Of a stretch of 35,348 bases of DNA, positions 8,832-16,533 are shown one piece after another (positions within the stretch are counted from its first letter, which is position 1; every line of letters starts with the position of its first letter). Origin of the DNA: Nitrospira sp. (lineage in GTDB: Bacteria; Nitrospirota; Nitrospiria; Nitrospirales; UBA8639); the NCBI GenBank assembly GCA_020430245.1, contig JAGQKG010000011.1, forward strand, positions 1 to 35,348, in the 5' to 3' direction. The notes under the pieces are model-generated. The model saw nothing but the letters and a program-made list of their open reading frames with translations, had not been told where the DNA came from and made no database searches. The position numbers were made by a program, and so were the translations under genes.

Positions 8832-8966
8832 TTAACAGGGGCATTGAATACCCGAAAACCAATAAAAGAACCAGAGACTTACTGAACAGGTCAGATAAAA
8901 AATGGCTTTACCTATTTTTGTTTCCAACTCAGTTGATTCTCTTATGACAGCATTCGGATCACCCAT
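8832..8966 (-). CDS. Small single-span membrane peptide (44 aa), first gene of oxidase operon A
   Basis: Hand-translated ORF: ATG at 8966 with GGGAGG nine bases upstream, stop at 8832. The 44-residue product starts MGDPNAVIRESTELE, then has a hydrophobic, Trp/Phe-rich helix at about 21-38, and ends in C-P-C. It is 61 bases upstream of the 38-residue peptide gene. Good translation signals, a membrane-type composition and placement ahead of the CydA-like gene support a real small subunit. Family unknown. Confidence 0.62.
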   Translation of the reverse strand: MGDPNAVIRESTELETKIGKAIFYLTCSVSLWFFYWFSGIQCPC

Positions 8967-9096
8967 TTTTTAAATCCTCCCTGGGCTAAATTCACACACA
9001 AATATTAAATAGTTTACCCTAATAAACTTTATTGACACTATATAATTTTTCGTGGTATTCAGACATTTATTGATCACGTAAAACGAGGGACTGCTC

Positions 9097-9201
9097 ATGC
9101 GTACAAATGCAAAAGTGTTCGACATTATAGTTTTGGCTGGAATGGTTGTCAATATTCTTCTTGCCGTCTTTCTCATCCTCTACTATTTTGATTTCCTTTA
9201 A
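9097..9201 (+). CDS. Orphan plus-strand membrane peptide (34 aa)
   Basis: A plus-strand ORF: ATG 9097, TAA ending 9201, with GAGGGA six bases before the start. The product begins MRTNAKVFD and then forms one strongly hydrophobic helix of about 22 residues (VLAGMVVNILLAVFLI within it), ending YYFDFL. It is divergent from oxidase operon A and convergent with the SUMF1-fold gene. The intergenic stretch upstream holds TTGACA at 9032-9037 but no good -10 at standard spacing. It could be a small oxidase subunit or a membrane regulator. The opposite strand shows no convincing gene here. Confidence 0.5.
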   Translation: MRTNAKVFDIIVLAGMVVNILLAVFLILYYFDFL

Positions 9202-9245
9202 TTTTTTCAAATTCACCATATACAAAACATTCACGGTTTTTGTTC

Positions 9246-10118
9246 TTAATTTGAACGTGCGCATCTGAAACCGATTGTCTCATCTCGAAAATCAGGGACC
9301 ATAAAACTCCTATTGGTGATCCGGAGATCGATGCCTCGGCTCGTATAGCCACTGCCTCTCATTGTCTTGTAAGTCGATGTCGGTCGCTCACCTTCCTGCG
9401 AAACAGAATTTTTCTGCAGGTATAGATCTTCTACATACCAATTATCCGTCCACTCCATAACATTTCCTGCCCCGTCATATACCCCGTACACACTTTGATC
9501 AAGAGGAAACGACCCTACAGGAGCCGACACCTCAAACCCGTCACCCTCCCCTGCAAAGTTGGCAGGGTAACCGTTCAGCCCCTCACCCCATGGCCAGGTG
9601 CGTCCATCTGCCCCTCGCATAGCCTTTTCCCATTCCTGTTCAGTAGGGAGACGCTTACCTTTCCACTGACAATAGTCATTCGCATCGCTCCATGACACAT
9701 AGGTAATCGGCTGATAAGGCCCTCGTAACAACCCAAGCTTTTTGGCATAACGGGACGGTGGGCCAGGTTGCCGATGACCGGTAGCTTCCACAAATTCCAT
9801 ATACTGTTTATAGATGACTTCATACCGATCAATCCAGTACACCTCTAAATTAGCAATGTGAGCAGGCTTTTCATTAAATCCGCCTTCATCACTGCCAAGT
9901 ATGAATTCCCCTGCAGGTATTTCAACCATCTCATTTCCTATGCCTGGATCAGGAACCGCCGAATCGGTTGACGGCTCAATTGCGGAAGAAGACGGGGACT
10001 GGTGATCTGGGTCCGGGAGACTGGGAGGAGTATCGGTGCCTTTCAAAATCCCCAACAAAGGCAGGCCGGTCATAAATAACACGGCAATTAGAAAAATAAG
10101 CTTAAATCGACCGTCCAT
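9246..10118 (-). CDS. Membrane-anchored SUMF1/FGE-fold protein, no catalytic cysteines (copy 1)
   Basis: A 290-residue protein with an N-terminal membrane helix (about 7-25), a Pro/Ser-rich linker (30-60), and a formylglycine-generating-enzyme-sulfatase fold: EMVEIPAGEFILGSD near 63, WSDANDYCQWKGKRLPTEQEWE, GNVMEWT, and the closing GFRCA. The C-terminal RGSGY...TNRSF stretch lacks the Cys pair that known FGEs use, so sulfatase activation is unlikely. Proteins of this fold also occur beside copper nitrite reductase (NirV) and in pyoverdine maturation (PvdO), without FGE activity being required. It ends oxidase operon B, 84 bases after its paralogue. Role in the periplasm unknown. Confidence 0.85.
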   Translation of the reverse strand: MDGRFKLIFLIAVLFMTGLPLLGILKGTDTPPSLPDPDHQSPSSSAIEPSTDSAVPDPGIGNEMVEIPAGEFILGSDEGGFNEKPAHIANLEVYWIDRYEVIYKQYMEFVEATGHRQPGPPSRYAKKLGLLRGPYQPITYVSWSDANDYCQWKGKRLPTEQEWEKAMRGADGRTWPWGEGLNGYPANFAGEGDGFEVSAPVGSFPLDQSVYGVYDGAGNVMEWTDNWYVEDLYLQKNSVSQEGERPTSTYKTMRGSGYTSRGIDLRITNRSFMVPDFRDETIGFRCARSN

Positions 10119-10202
10119 GTTTCCCTATTTCTTATCCACTAATGTGTCCTATGCCGAGAAACCATGGGCGAGTTTTCTCACCGTTGAGGAGTATGTTGAT
10201 TT

Positions 10203-11120
10203 TTAGGAGGATTGAGGAATCTCGGTCAGAGGATCTTTTGCACACCGAAATCCCACACTGGCATCGTTCCTCCACATTTTCGCTGCAAAACGCTTGGTAA
10301 CCCTGGCGCCTATACGAGATTCACGCCAAGACCCGCCACGAATAACTTTATTCTCATCTTCCGTTTTCGGGCCAGGGGGGTCCCGATATGGGGCCTGCTG
10401 ATAATAGTCAGCAGCATAACTATCCATCACCCACTCGGCCACATTGCCGGTTGCATCATAGAGGCCGAAAGGGCTTCTCCCTACCTCAAAGGATCCAACC
10501 GGAGCCAAATACTGGAAGCCATCCTCCTCCCCATCAACATTGGCAAACTGATATTCGAACTTTTCCCCCCAAGGATAACGCCGTTTCCCTTCTCCCCGAG
10601 CCGCCTTTTCCCACTCCGCTTCGGTCGGCAACCGCTTCCCAGCCCACCGACAATACCCAAACGCATCGTTCCAGGACACGGCCACCACCGGATAATCCAG
10701 ACCGATCAGCTTGGCGACATCATCTTCAAAGACCGGCACCTTAGGTTTGCCCCGTTTTGTCATCTTGATGTACCGGTCATAATCTGCCTGTGTGACTTCC
10801 TTGAGATCGATGTAAAACGTCTGGAGGTACACCGGATGCGGTGGGCCCTCATCGGGATCCCCATCCTCAATACCCATGGTAAATGGCCCTTCAGGAATTT
10901 CGACCATTTCACGATTATCATCCCCCACAAGAATTTTATACATGGAAAAATCTTGCGTCGGCATCGGCTGCAACACGCGGACATTGGCAGTTCGACCAGC
11001 CGACAATTCCGCTAAATCCTTTTTATTTTTATAGGTCATAACAATCAACATCACCATCATCATGATAAAAGACCCGAAGACAAATACAATGGCCCCGATG
11101 AGGACCCGTTGGTTTTCCAT
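10203..11120 (-). CDS. Membrane-anchored SUMF1/FGE-fold protein, no catalytic cysteines (copy 2)
   Basis: A 305-residue protein: one N-terminal helix (about 5-28) followed by basic residues, then the SUMF1 domain from EMVEIPEGPFTMGIEDG (near 70), through WAGKRLPTEAEWEKAARGE and GNVAEWVMDS, to RGGSWRESRIGARV and GFRCAKD. The Cys pair expected between RGGSW and GFRC in active formylglycine-generating enzymes is absent. It is a paralogue of the downstream gene and of the copy at 25136-26077. It lies in oxidase operon B, 49 bases after the glycine-rich membrane protein gene. Likely an extracytoplasmic structural or assembly factor (inference). Confidence 0.86.
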   Translation of the reverse strand: MENQRVLIGAIVFVFGSFIMMMVMLIVMTYKNKKDLAELSAGRTANVRVLQPMPTQDFSMYKILVGDDNREMVEIPEGPFTMGIEDGDPDEGPPHPVYLQTFYIDLKEVTQADYDRYIKMTKRGKPKVPVFEDDVAKLIGLDYPVVAVSWNDAFGYCRWAGKRLPTEAEWEKAARGEGKRRYPWGEKFEYQFANVDGEEDGFQYLAPVGSFEVGRSPFGLYDATGNVAEWVMDSYAADYYQQAPYRDPPGPKTEDENKVIRGGSWRESRIGARVTKRFAAKMWRNDASVGFRCAKDPLTEIPQSS

Positions 11121-11169
11121 GACTACCTTGCCTCTCGCTTCGAGTTACGCAGCATGACGCTCGGATTGA

Positions 11170-11541
11170 TTACGGTTGTATATGACCATGGGGCTTCACG
11201 TCAGACTCAGGAATGGGCTGAGTCCGTTGTCGCCAGGTTTCTATGAGCATTGAAATCCATATGCCTAAAAATCCACCCATCGCCGCACCTGACGCGGCCC
11301 CAACAGTCACAGCCTCGGCTCCACTCAGCCCTAACGCCAACAATCCGCCTAAAATGGTTCCAATAAAGATGCTCAAAAAAAACCCTCGTCCTCCGACCAA
11401 GCCTACGCCAGCGCCAAGTAGAGCTCCCAATGCTATCGCGATAGGAAGCCAACCTTCTCCCATAAAGACCCCAATTAGCAGGCCCACTGTCCCTAATCCC
11501 AAGATACCCAAAAAGACATCAAAAATTTTCGATGGAGTCAC
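11170..11541 (-). CDS. Glycine-rich polytopic membrane protein, unknown function
   Basis: GTG start at 11541 with GAGGAG five bases upstream; 123 residues. The middle is built of Gly/Ala/Leu helices with many G-x3-G steps (for example LLGAGVGLVGG and GAASGAAMGGFLG), about four membrane segments between 7 and 101, and a short polar tail ending in HGH. Glycine-zipper packing is seen, but no named family is recognised. It lies between the DUF3047 gene and the SUMF1 genes of oxidase operon B. Confidence 0.7.
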   Translation of the reverse strand: MTPSKIFDVFLGILGLGTVGLLIGVFMGEGWLPIAIALGALLGAGVGLVGGRGFFLSIFIGTILGGLLALGLSGAEAVTVGAASGAAMGGFLGIWISMLIETWRQRTQPIPESDVKPHGHIQP

Positions 11542-11577
11542 TTTAGCTCCTCATTCCCGCCCAAAATCACCTTTGAC

Positions 11578-12285
11578 TTATTCAGCCTGAACCTGAATAG
11601 AACCAAAGTCCACTTCCACTCCGGGGCCTCCTAACAATGAAATGCCCCAGGCATGTGGTGCCGGTTCATGGTCATGAATTTTCAAAAAATCTTCATACAC
11701 ATTAACCCGCTCTTCAACCCACGTCCCAAGGGGTTGAGTCCCACTACGAATGACAATTTCTGTGGAGCTAAACATGCCACCCTCTTTGACTGACCCGACA
11801 GGAAGCGTTGCACTCCACACATATTTCGTGTTCACGGGAATAAACATCAAGTCAACATCCAGTGACGGGTAGATTGCGGCCAGGAAATCGGCATTATCAG
11901 GAACATTCTGTATGCGCCAACGCCAGGTCAAAATAGGGTGCTGCTTCGGGTCCCACGTCATATGCTTGGTATACACCCGTTGATTGGCGTTCTTTGCTGA
12001 AAGGAAAAAACTGCCACCCTCTTCTTGAATCGTATAGGTCTCATAGGCTGTGACTGTACTTCGCTGCGCTTCCCAACCCTGAGGAAATCCTTTGGCATCG
12101 GGATGCTGAAAATCCTCTAACACCATCGAACTACCAGAAGTCCCAGCAATCGGGACTTCTTGCCCCCAGGTGGCACTGCTCCAATTTAGAAAAATGCCCA
12201 TTACCAAACATGCCCAAAAAAAATGGCACACTCGATTTCGCTTTAAATTCGACCCACTATGATGTTTTCTACGACAGACGCTCAT
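11578..12285 (-). CDS. Secreted DUF3047-like protein
   Basis: A 235-residue protein with a basic N-terminus and signal peptide (cleavage near the AxWGQ segment, about 40), then a beta-rich domain. Features resembling DUF3047 are LTWRWRIQNVPDNADF, an aromatic KYVWSATLP and a closing GPGVEVDFGSIQV. The function of that family is unknown; it is periplasmic here. Its ATG overlaps the stop of the CydA-like gene by one base (TAATG), implying translational coupling with the oxidase and so a role in its assembly or function. Confidence 0.7.
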   Translation of the reverse strand: MSVCRRKHHSGSNLKRNRVCHFFWACLVMGIFLNWSSATWGQEVPIAGTSGSSMVLEDFQHPDAKGFPQGWEAQRSTVTAYETYTIQEEGGSFFLSAKNANQRVYTKHMTWDPKQHPILTWRWRIQNVPDNADFLAAIYPSLDVDLMFIPVNTKYVWSATLPVGSVKEGGMFSSTEIVIRSGTQPLGTWVEERVNVYEDFLKIHDHEPAPHAWGISLLGGPGVEVDFGSIQVQAE

Positions 12286-14156
12286 TACGCGGATTCCTCT
12301 TCTGAAATGACCTGAATAACCGGTGAAGGCCGAGCAAATTCAGCCGTTCGACTTTCTACCACTTGTTGATCCCGTCGGCTAAGCCAAAAAACGAAAAAAA
12401 CCGATGACCAAAAAACAATCATATTGAGGGTGACCATCTTGGCCGCAAACCCCAGGGAAGGGGTAAATGCCCACGAAGAACGATCCGGCATTATTTCGGA
12501 GATATGCCACTCCAACCGGCCAACGGACCGGATATACCCCATCAGGCCCATCACCCAGGTAAAGGCGGCCGCCACAATAAACAATGCCACAATCCCACGC
12601 GGAGTAATTCGGCCCCAATGCACAGGCCCGTTTATGTGAGCGCCTCGCAATAGCAAGCGATTCAACAATAAACCTCCAACCACCACCGTCGCAGTCGTCA
12701 TCCCTTGAGGATAAGAAAGGCCCACGCGAACATTTGCCGGAATATAAAATCCGTATATGGCCAACCACACAATATTGACAATCCCCATGAGGAACAAACA
12801 CATAAGAAGGATATTTCCCTTGGAGGCCCACGGTACTGTCATCACATAATTGGCTCGCCGATACAGAATATAACTCAGTGCGGTTAAACAGATCATAACG
12901 TTAACCGCACCATTTTTTGCAGACATGACACCGAATTGACCAATGACTGGATGCTGGGCCGCGCCCATTGCTTTCATCTCACTCCCACTCATCGCAATGG
13001 TGTGCGGGGTAAACCACACAAGAAAACAAACCATCAACGCAAAGATAATGGCCTTAAAGTGCGGATGAAAGCGTTCGCCACCCTGAATGCGGGCCAATGA
13101 TTGCCAGATATAATAGTTAATTCCTAAAAATAAGACCCCCACCATAATCGCCTGGAGGACGAATAACCAAGACAACATGCCCCCCATCATGGCCATACCC
13201 ATAGTTTGCCGAAACTCAAACACAGATCGCATTAACCAGTAACCTGCAAGTGGCATGGGCAGAAGCGCACAGACCACAACCACAATAAAGACATGCCCAA
13301 CCCAATCGTAATACGCCCGGTCCTCAGTGGTTTTTGCCATGAAATACCGGTAGGTCGCATAGGCAACGACTACTGCGCCACCTGACATAATATCAGCCAA
13401 AAAGCGGTGGGTATTCAAAGGATTCCATAATGGAGAATGCAAAAGATGCCACACATTTCCTAAAAAGTGCCCTTGGGCATCAACTCCGGCTGGTGCCATC
13501 ATAAATGAGGCCCATGAATTGGCTAACAACAACAAAACCACTCCGGTTGCATTTGCAAGAACCCCAAGAGTCATATGGACCCACTTCGCTGCCGGAGTTT
13601 TGAGAAAATCCCAGGTGTAATAATAGAGGGCCAACAAAAAAGCTTCACTCACAAACACCGTCGCATACACTGGCATGACCGGCTTAAACGTCGATCCCAT
13701 GTAACTCATAAATCCTGGGTAAAGAGTCACAAAGGTCATGAGCATAAGACAGCCTAATAAGGCCGTTATGGACAGCGACAACAGGGCCACGCGCAGAATA
13801 TCACGAGCCAGCCCATCGAATTTCTGTTGAGATGCCCGCTGCTTTCGGGTAATTCCTAAGAATTCTAACAATAGACAAAACAAGGGAATGGATAAGACAA
13901 AACCCCCAAAATAGGTATGTTGCTGAGTCACAAACCACACCACCAACCGGTTATCTACGAGAGGGTAGGTGGAATAGTCCTGGTGGGACTCTACAACAGA
14001 TGGGCTGGAGATAGACCCGGGAGTTTGATAGAAAATATCCCGGCTTGCCTTTCCATTAGTCACAGGCAAAGATTGCGCATCTACACCCAATGCAACTCCA
14101 GACAGCAGTAGAAAGATTAACCACACACTCCATAATGGTTTAACAAGATTTTTCAA
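12285..14156 (-). CDS. Extended CydA-like (cytochrome bd-like) oxidase subunit, copy B
   Basis: Paralogue of the protein at 6586-8553, 623 residues, again longer than CydA with about 14 membrane segments. A signal peptide is at about 8-28. QQH80 matches the high-spin haem His; LANSW...APAG is at 211-224; TH250 matches the next haem His; GYWLMRSVFEFRQ is at 305-317; TPHTIAM is at 383-389. The extracellular-loop residue H198 of copy A is Pro162 here, while E171 matches E207. The start is a TTG at 14156, four bases after the previous stop, with GGTGA upstream; no in-frame ATG precedes the signal peptide. No CydB gene in the operon. Copy B has no cytochrome c genes beside it, unlike copy A. Confidence 0.82.
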   Translation of the reverse strand: MKNLVKPLWSVWLIFLLLSGVALGVDAQSLPVTNGKASRDIFYQTPGSISSPSVVESHQDYSTYPLVDNRLVVWFVTQQHTYFGGFVLSIPLFCLLLEFLGITRKQRASQQKFDGLARDILRVALLSLSITALLGCLMLMTFVTLYPGFMSYMGSTFKPVMPVYATVFVSEAFLLALYYYTWDFLKTPAAKWVHMTLGVLANATGVVLLLLANSWASFMMAPAGVDAQGHFLGNVWHLLHSPLWNPLNTHRFLADIMSGGAVVVAYATYRYFMAKTTEDRAYYDWVGHVFIVVVVCALLPMPLAGYWLMRSVFEFRQTMGMAMMGGMLSWLFVLQAIMVGVLFLGINYYIWQSLARIQGGERFHPHFKAIIFALMVCFLVWFTPHTIAMSGSEMKAMGAAQHPVIGQFGVMSAKNGAVNVMICLTALSYILYRRANYVMTVPWASKGNILLMCLFLMGIVNIVWLAIYGFYIPANVRVGLSYPQGMTTATVVVGGLLLNRLLLRGAHINGPVHWGRITPRGIVALFIVAAAFTWVMGLMGYIRSVGRLEWHISEIMPDRSSWAFTPSLGFAAKMVTLNMIVFWSSVFFVFWLSRRDQQVVESRTAEFARPSPVIQVISEEESA

Positions 14157-14157
14157 T

Positions 14158-15231
14158 TTAATTCACCAAATTGCCATGCCCGACTTTGGCATCAGCGAGG
14201 GAAGGTAGAGGTTCAGGGGATTTAGAATTTTGGAGCATTCCCATCACAAAGGGACACCGTTGTATGGATTCAGGAATGCCGACGAGCTGTTCTTCATAGG
14301 ATTTGCGCCAACCCAGGAAAAGGGTATACAGCGCCATCAACATAGCGGTACAGGCGGCCATGCCCATAAAACCTCCTTGAGGGATCTGCTCTACCCGCAA
14401 AACAAAGGCGGCCATCCCCATGAGAACCAGAAAATACGTCGCTGAAAAGGTCAGATTTGGCCACATCCAAAACCAAAGAGATGACAGCCAGGTTCGTGGT
14501 TTGCCTCCCTCTGAATTTTGAGCATATAACGATTCGCCGCTAAAAAACGTTTTCATTCCAATTGAGGCAATCATAACGGGAACTAACAGTGATTGAAGAA
14601 TGGGTTGGAGTTTAATCGGCCCCACAGTGAACAGAAGCCATGAACCGGCTACCCCCATCACGGCCGCCAACGCTCCCCATTTCACAATGCTTCCTATCTC
14701 TTGTGGAATCCATTTTCGTAACGCCTCCCCGTCAGGAAAGGTTGGAACGACAACCCCTTGTTGCCTCATTCGTTGCACATGACCAATTTCAAATGCATCC
14801 CGGGTCACGGACGTGCATGAAATGATGGTCGCCATCATGGCTGGACCTTCCGGATGGAGCAAAAAGTCATAGGCCACAAATACTTGAAGAATTGCCAAAA
14901 CCAAGAGGGATAATTGAATTCCATAGACCAAACCAATCCATCCCACTAACCACACCCACTGCTGAGTCCCGTCTTCTCGCCAGGATTCCATGAGAGAGAC
15001 TCCACGTCCCTGTCGGTAGGACCAGATGGCGGTCAGCACACAAATACACCCGGTAAACGCCAAAAGTACCAACGGGTCGGAAAGCGGCAAGACTGGCTTA
15101 AGAAGGTGGTAGATTCCAAAAGCCACAAGGCCGGGTGCCAGCATCACCAAACGTTTCCGCTTGCGAACGGGTTGATCCGTCACCAACGCATTCAACTGTG
15201 GAAGGACACGAAGGGAAAGTCGATGCAACAT
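14158..15231 (-). CDS. Polytopic membrane protein of oxidase operon B, unknown family
   Basis: ATG at 15231 preferred over the TTG at 15261; 357 residues. About seven membrane helices are visible (29-48, 53-72, 93-120, 183-203, 208-229, 258-279, 287-307), with a large loop between helices three and four containing SVTRDAFEIGHVQRMRQQG. There is no haem c motif and no family I recognise. It immediately precedes the CydA-like copy B (gap of two bases after the stop), so it may be its membrane partner, in the place where CydB would be expected. That role is inference from position only. Confidence 0.7.
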   Translation of the reverse strand: MLHRLSLRVLPQLNALVTDQPVRKRKRLVMLAPGLVAFGIYHLLKPVLPLSDPLVLLAFTGCICVLTAIWSYRQGRGVSLMESWREDGTQQWVWLVGWIGLVYGIQLSLLVLAILQVFVAYDFLLHPEGPAMMATIISCTSVTRDAFEIGHVQRMRQQGVVVPTFPDGEALRKWIPQEIGSIVKWGALAAVMGVAGSWLLFTVGPIKLQPILQSLLVPVMIASIGMKTFFSGESLYAQNSEGGKPRTWLSSLWFWMWPNLTFSATYFLVLMGMAAFVLRVEQIPQGGFMGMAACTAMLMALYTLFLGWRKSYEEQLVGIPESIQRCPFVMGMLQNSKSPEPLPSLADAKVGHGNLVN

Positions 15232-15298
15232 AATGGTTACTCGCTTCGAAGAGATTTCCAAAGATTAATCGTTTGCGCCGCTTCGCTCACAAGGCGTG

Positions 15299-15778
15299 TC
15301 ATGCACGCCCTGACGCCATACCAAAATAACGGGCTTTCACCTCTTCCATGAGTGCAACCGTTACCTCAGGCATCCCGCGATCCATAGCCGTTCGCTCCAA
15401 CTCAATCCTCGCCATTGCCCGAATTCCTGACGGAACATTATTGATACGACGCTCTGCGTCCGGGCTCCACTCCACCATCCCCCTATTCCGCGCCGACCCA
15501 ACTCGCGCAAACGTCACAACCCTTTGCCCCCTATCAGCGGCAAACTCCTCCACCTCTTCCCGCACCAGAGGAAGTACATAGGGAGGAAGCCGGCTTAATT
15601 GATATAAGGCCTCATCTGTCCATAGAGTGTGAGGGACCATGGAATCCAATTCCTTGTCACTTCCTTCGGCCCCAAGAGAAAATCCGCACTGATCGCAATG
15701 AAATTTGGCAAATACTGAAGCGGGCGACGACTCTTCAATTCCCGTGATCCGCAAGGAACAATGACAACCACATTGCAT
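15299..15778 (-). CDS. Zinc-ribbon protein with two PCP_red-like domains
   Basis: ATG at 15778 (159 residues); a TTG six bases earlier is also possible. The N-terminus has CGCHC (3-7) and CDQCG (28-32), a likely zinc ribbon. Two repeats follow that resemble the PCP_red domain first named from light-independent protochlorophyllide reductase: WTDEALYQLSRLP...VREEVEEFAADRG (53-85) and WSPDAERRINNVP...ARIELERTAMDRG (104-136). In PCP_red proteins this helical unit occurs outside photosynthesis too. It lies seven bases from the DUF420 gene in oxidase operon B. Its role there is unknown; possibly a haem/oxidase assembly factor. Confidence 0.68.
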   Translation of the reverse strand: MQCGCHCSLRITGIEESSPASVFAKFHCDQCGFSLGAEGSDKELDSMVPHTLWTDEALYQLSRLPPYVLPLVREEVEEFAADRGQRVVTFARVGSARNRGMVEWSPDAERRINNVPSGIRAMARIELERTAMDRGMPEVTVALMEEVKARYFGMASGRA

Positions 15779-15785
15779 AAACAAC

Positions 15786-16511
15786 CTACCCGATTTTTCC
15801 CGGATACAGGATGTAGAGCATCGTGTAGGTGAACGTTCCCGTTACGAACAACACACAGTAGATCACCATGGTAAATCGCCCAAGGACCTGATGCCGTCTG
15901 GCCCCATTTGGCCAAATGCGCTGGATAGAGATTTCAATGCCGAACACCAATGCAATGAGAAGAATAAGACCAAGATACACACTGAATTTCCCCATGGAAA
16001 ATCCAGATGTCATCACCCGTGACAGGAAAAACAAGAGTACAATAGTGGTCACGCCTCCGAGGAACAGCACTATGCGTCGTCCGGAAGTCATTAAAACCGC
16101 ATCCTTTAAGACCCGCTTCCCTTCCACAAACGTCTGTGATCGAAAACCCAACACCATCATATAAATGGCCATCACAAGGCCGATCACGACCAGCAGAATA
16201 TGAAGGGTCAAGACAGGGACAAACACCTGGTCGTACAACCACTGAGGTCCACCAAAGCCCTCTTTGCCCTCAAAGGCCAGGACTCCAAGACTACGAAATA
16301 AATAATAACTGACAAAGAAGGCGAGCATGGCAATCATCCCACCGAACATCAGCCAATGATGCCGATCGTTTTTATGTTGTCTCGCCTGGATCCATCCGAC
16401 AATAAACAATGTCGTAAAGAAGGTCGCCATGAATTGGCTCACATCCGCTCCAACCGTCGCATGGGTCCCGAAAAATCCTGGTTCTCTCAACCATACTGCC
16501 ATTTCATCCAT
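15786..16511 (-). CDS. DUF420-family membrane protein
   Basis: Start set at ATG 16511 (241 residues). Upstream in-frame ATG 16559 lies inside the previous gene. Six membrane helices (24-41, 52-71, 99-121, 146-163, 176-194, 213-235). The sequence fits DUF420: HHWLM at 51-55, YYLFRS, LTLHILL near 101-107, and the end segment RRHQVLGRFTMVIYCVLFVTG. DUF420 genes often sit beside cytochrome oxidase genes and haem synthesis or assembly genes; the activity is not established. In oxidase operon B it follows the methyltransferase gene and may help assemble copy B. Confidence 0.75.
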   Translation of the reverse strand: MDEMAVWLREPGFFGTHATVGADVSQFMATFFTTLFIVGWIQARQHKNDRHHWLMFGGMIAMLAFFVSYYLFRSLGVLAFEGKEGFGGPQWLYDQVFVPVLTLHILLVVIGLVMAIYMMVLGFRSQTFVEGKRVLKDAVLMTSGRRIVLFLGGVTTIVLLFFLSRVMTSGFSMGKFSVYLGLILLIALVFGIEISIQRIWPNGARRHQVLGRFTMVIYCVLFVTGTFTYTMLYILYPGKIG

Positions 16512-16533
16512 AGGTTTGTGCCATGCCCTTCCG

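Noticed and set aside
9012-9027. Inverted repeat GTTTA...TAAAC in the region before operon A as an operator
   Set aside because: Five-base arms in AT-rich DNA are likely by chance; no known operator consensus fits.
10212-11015. Plus-strand ORF of 267 codons opposite the second SUMF1-fold gene
   Set aside because: Antisense shadow of a well-supported gene, with no family signature.
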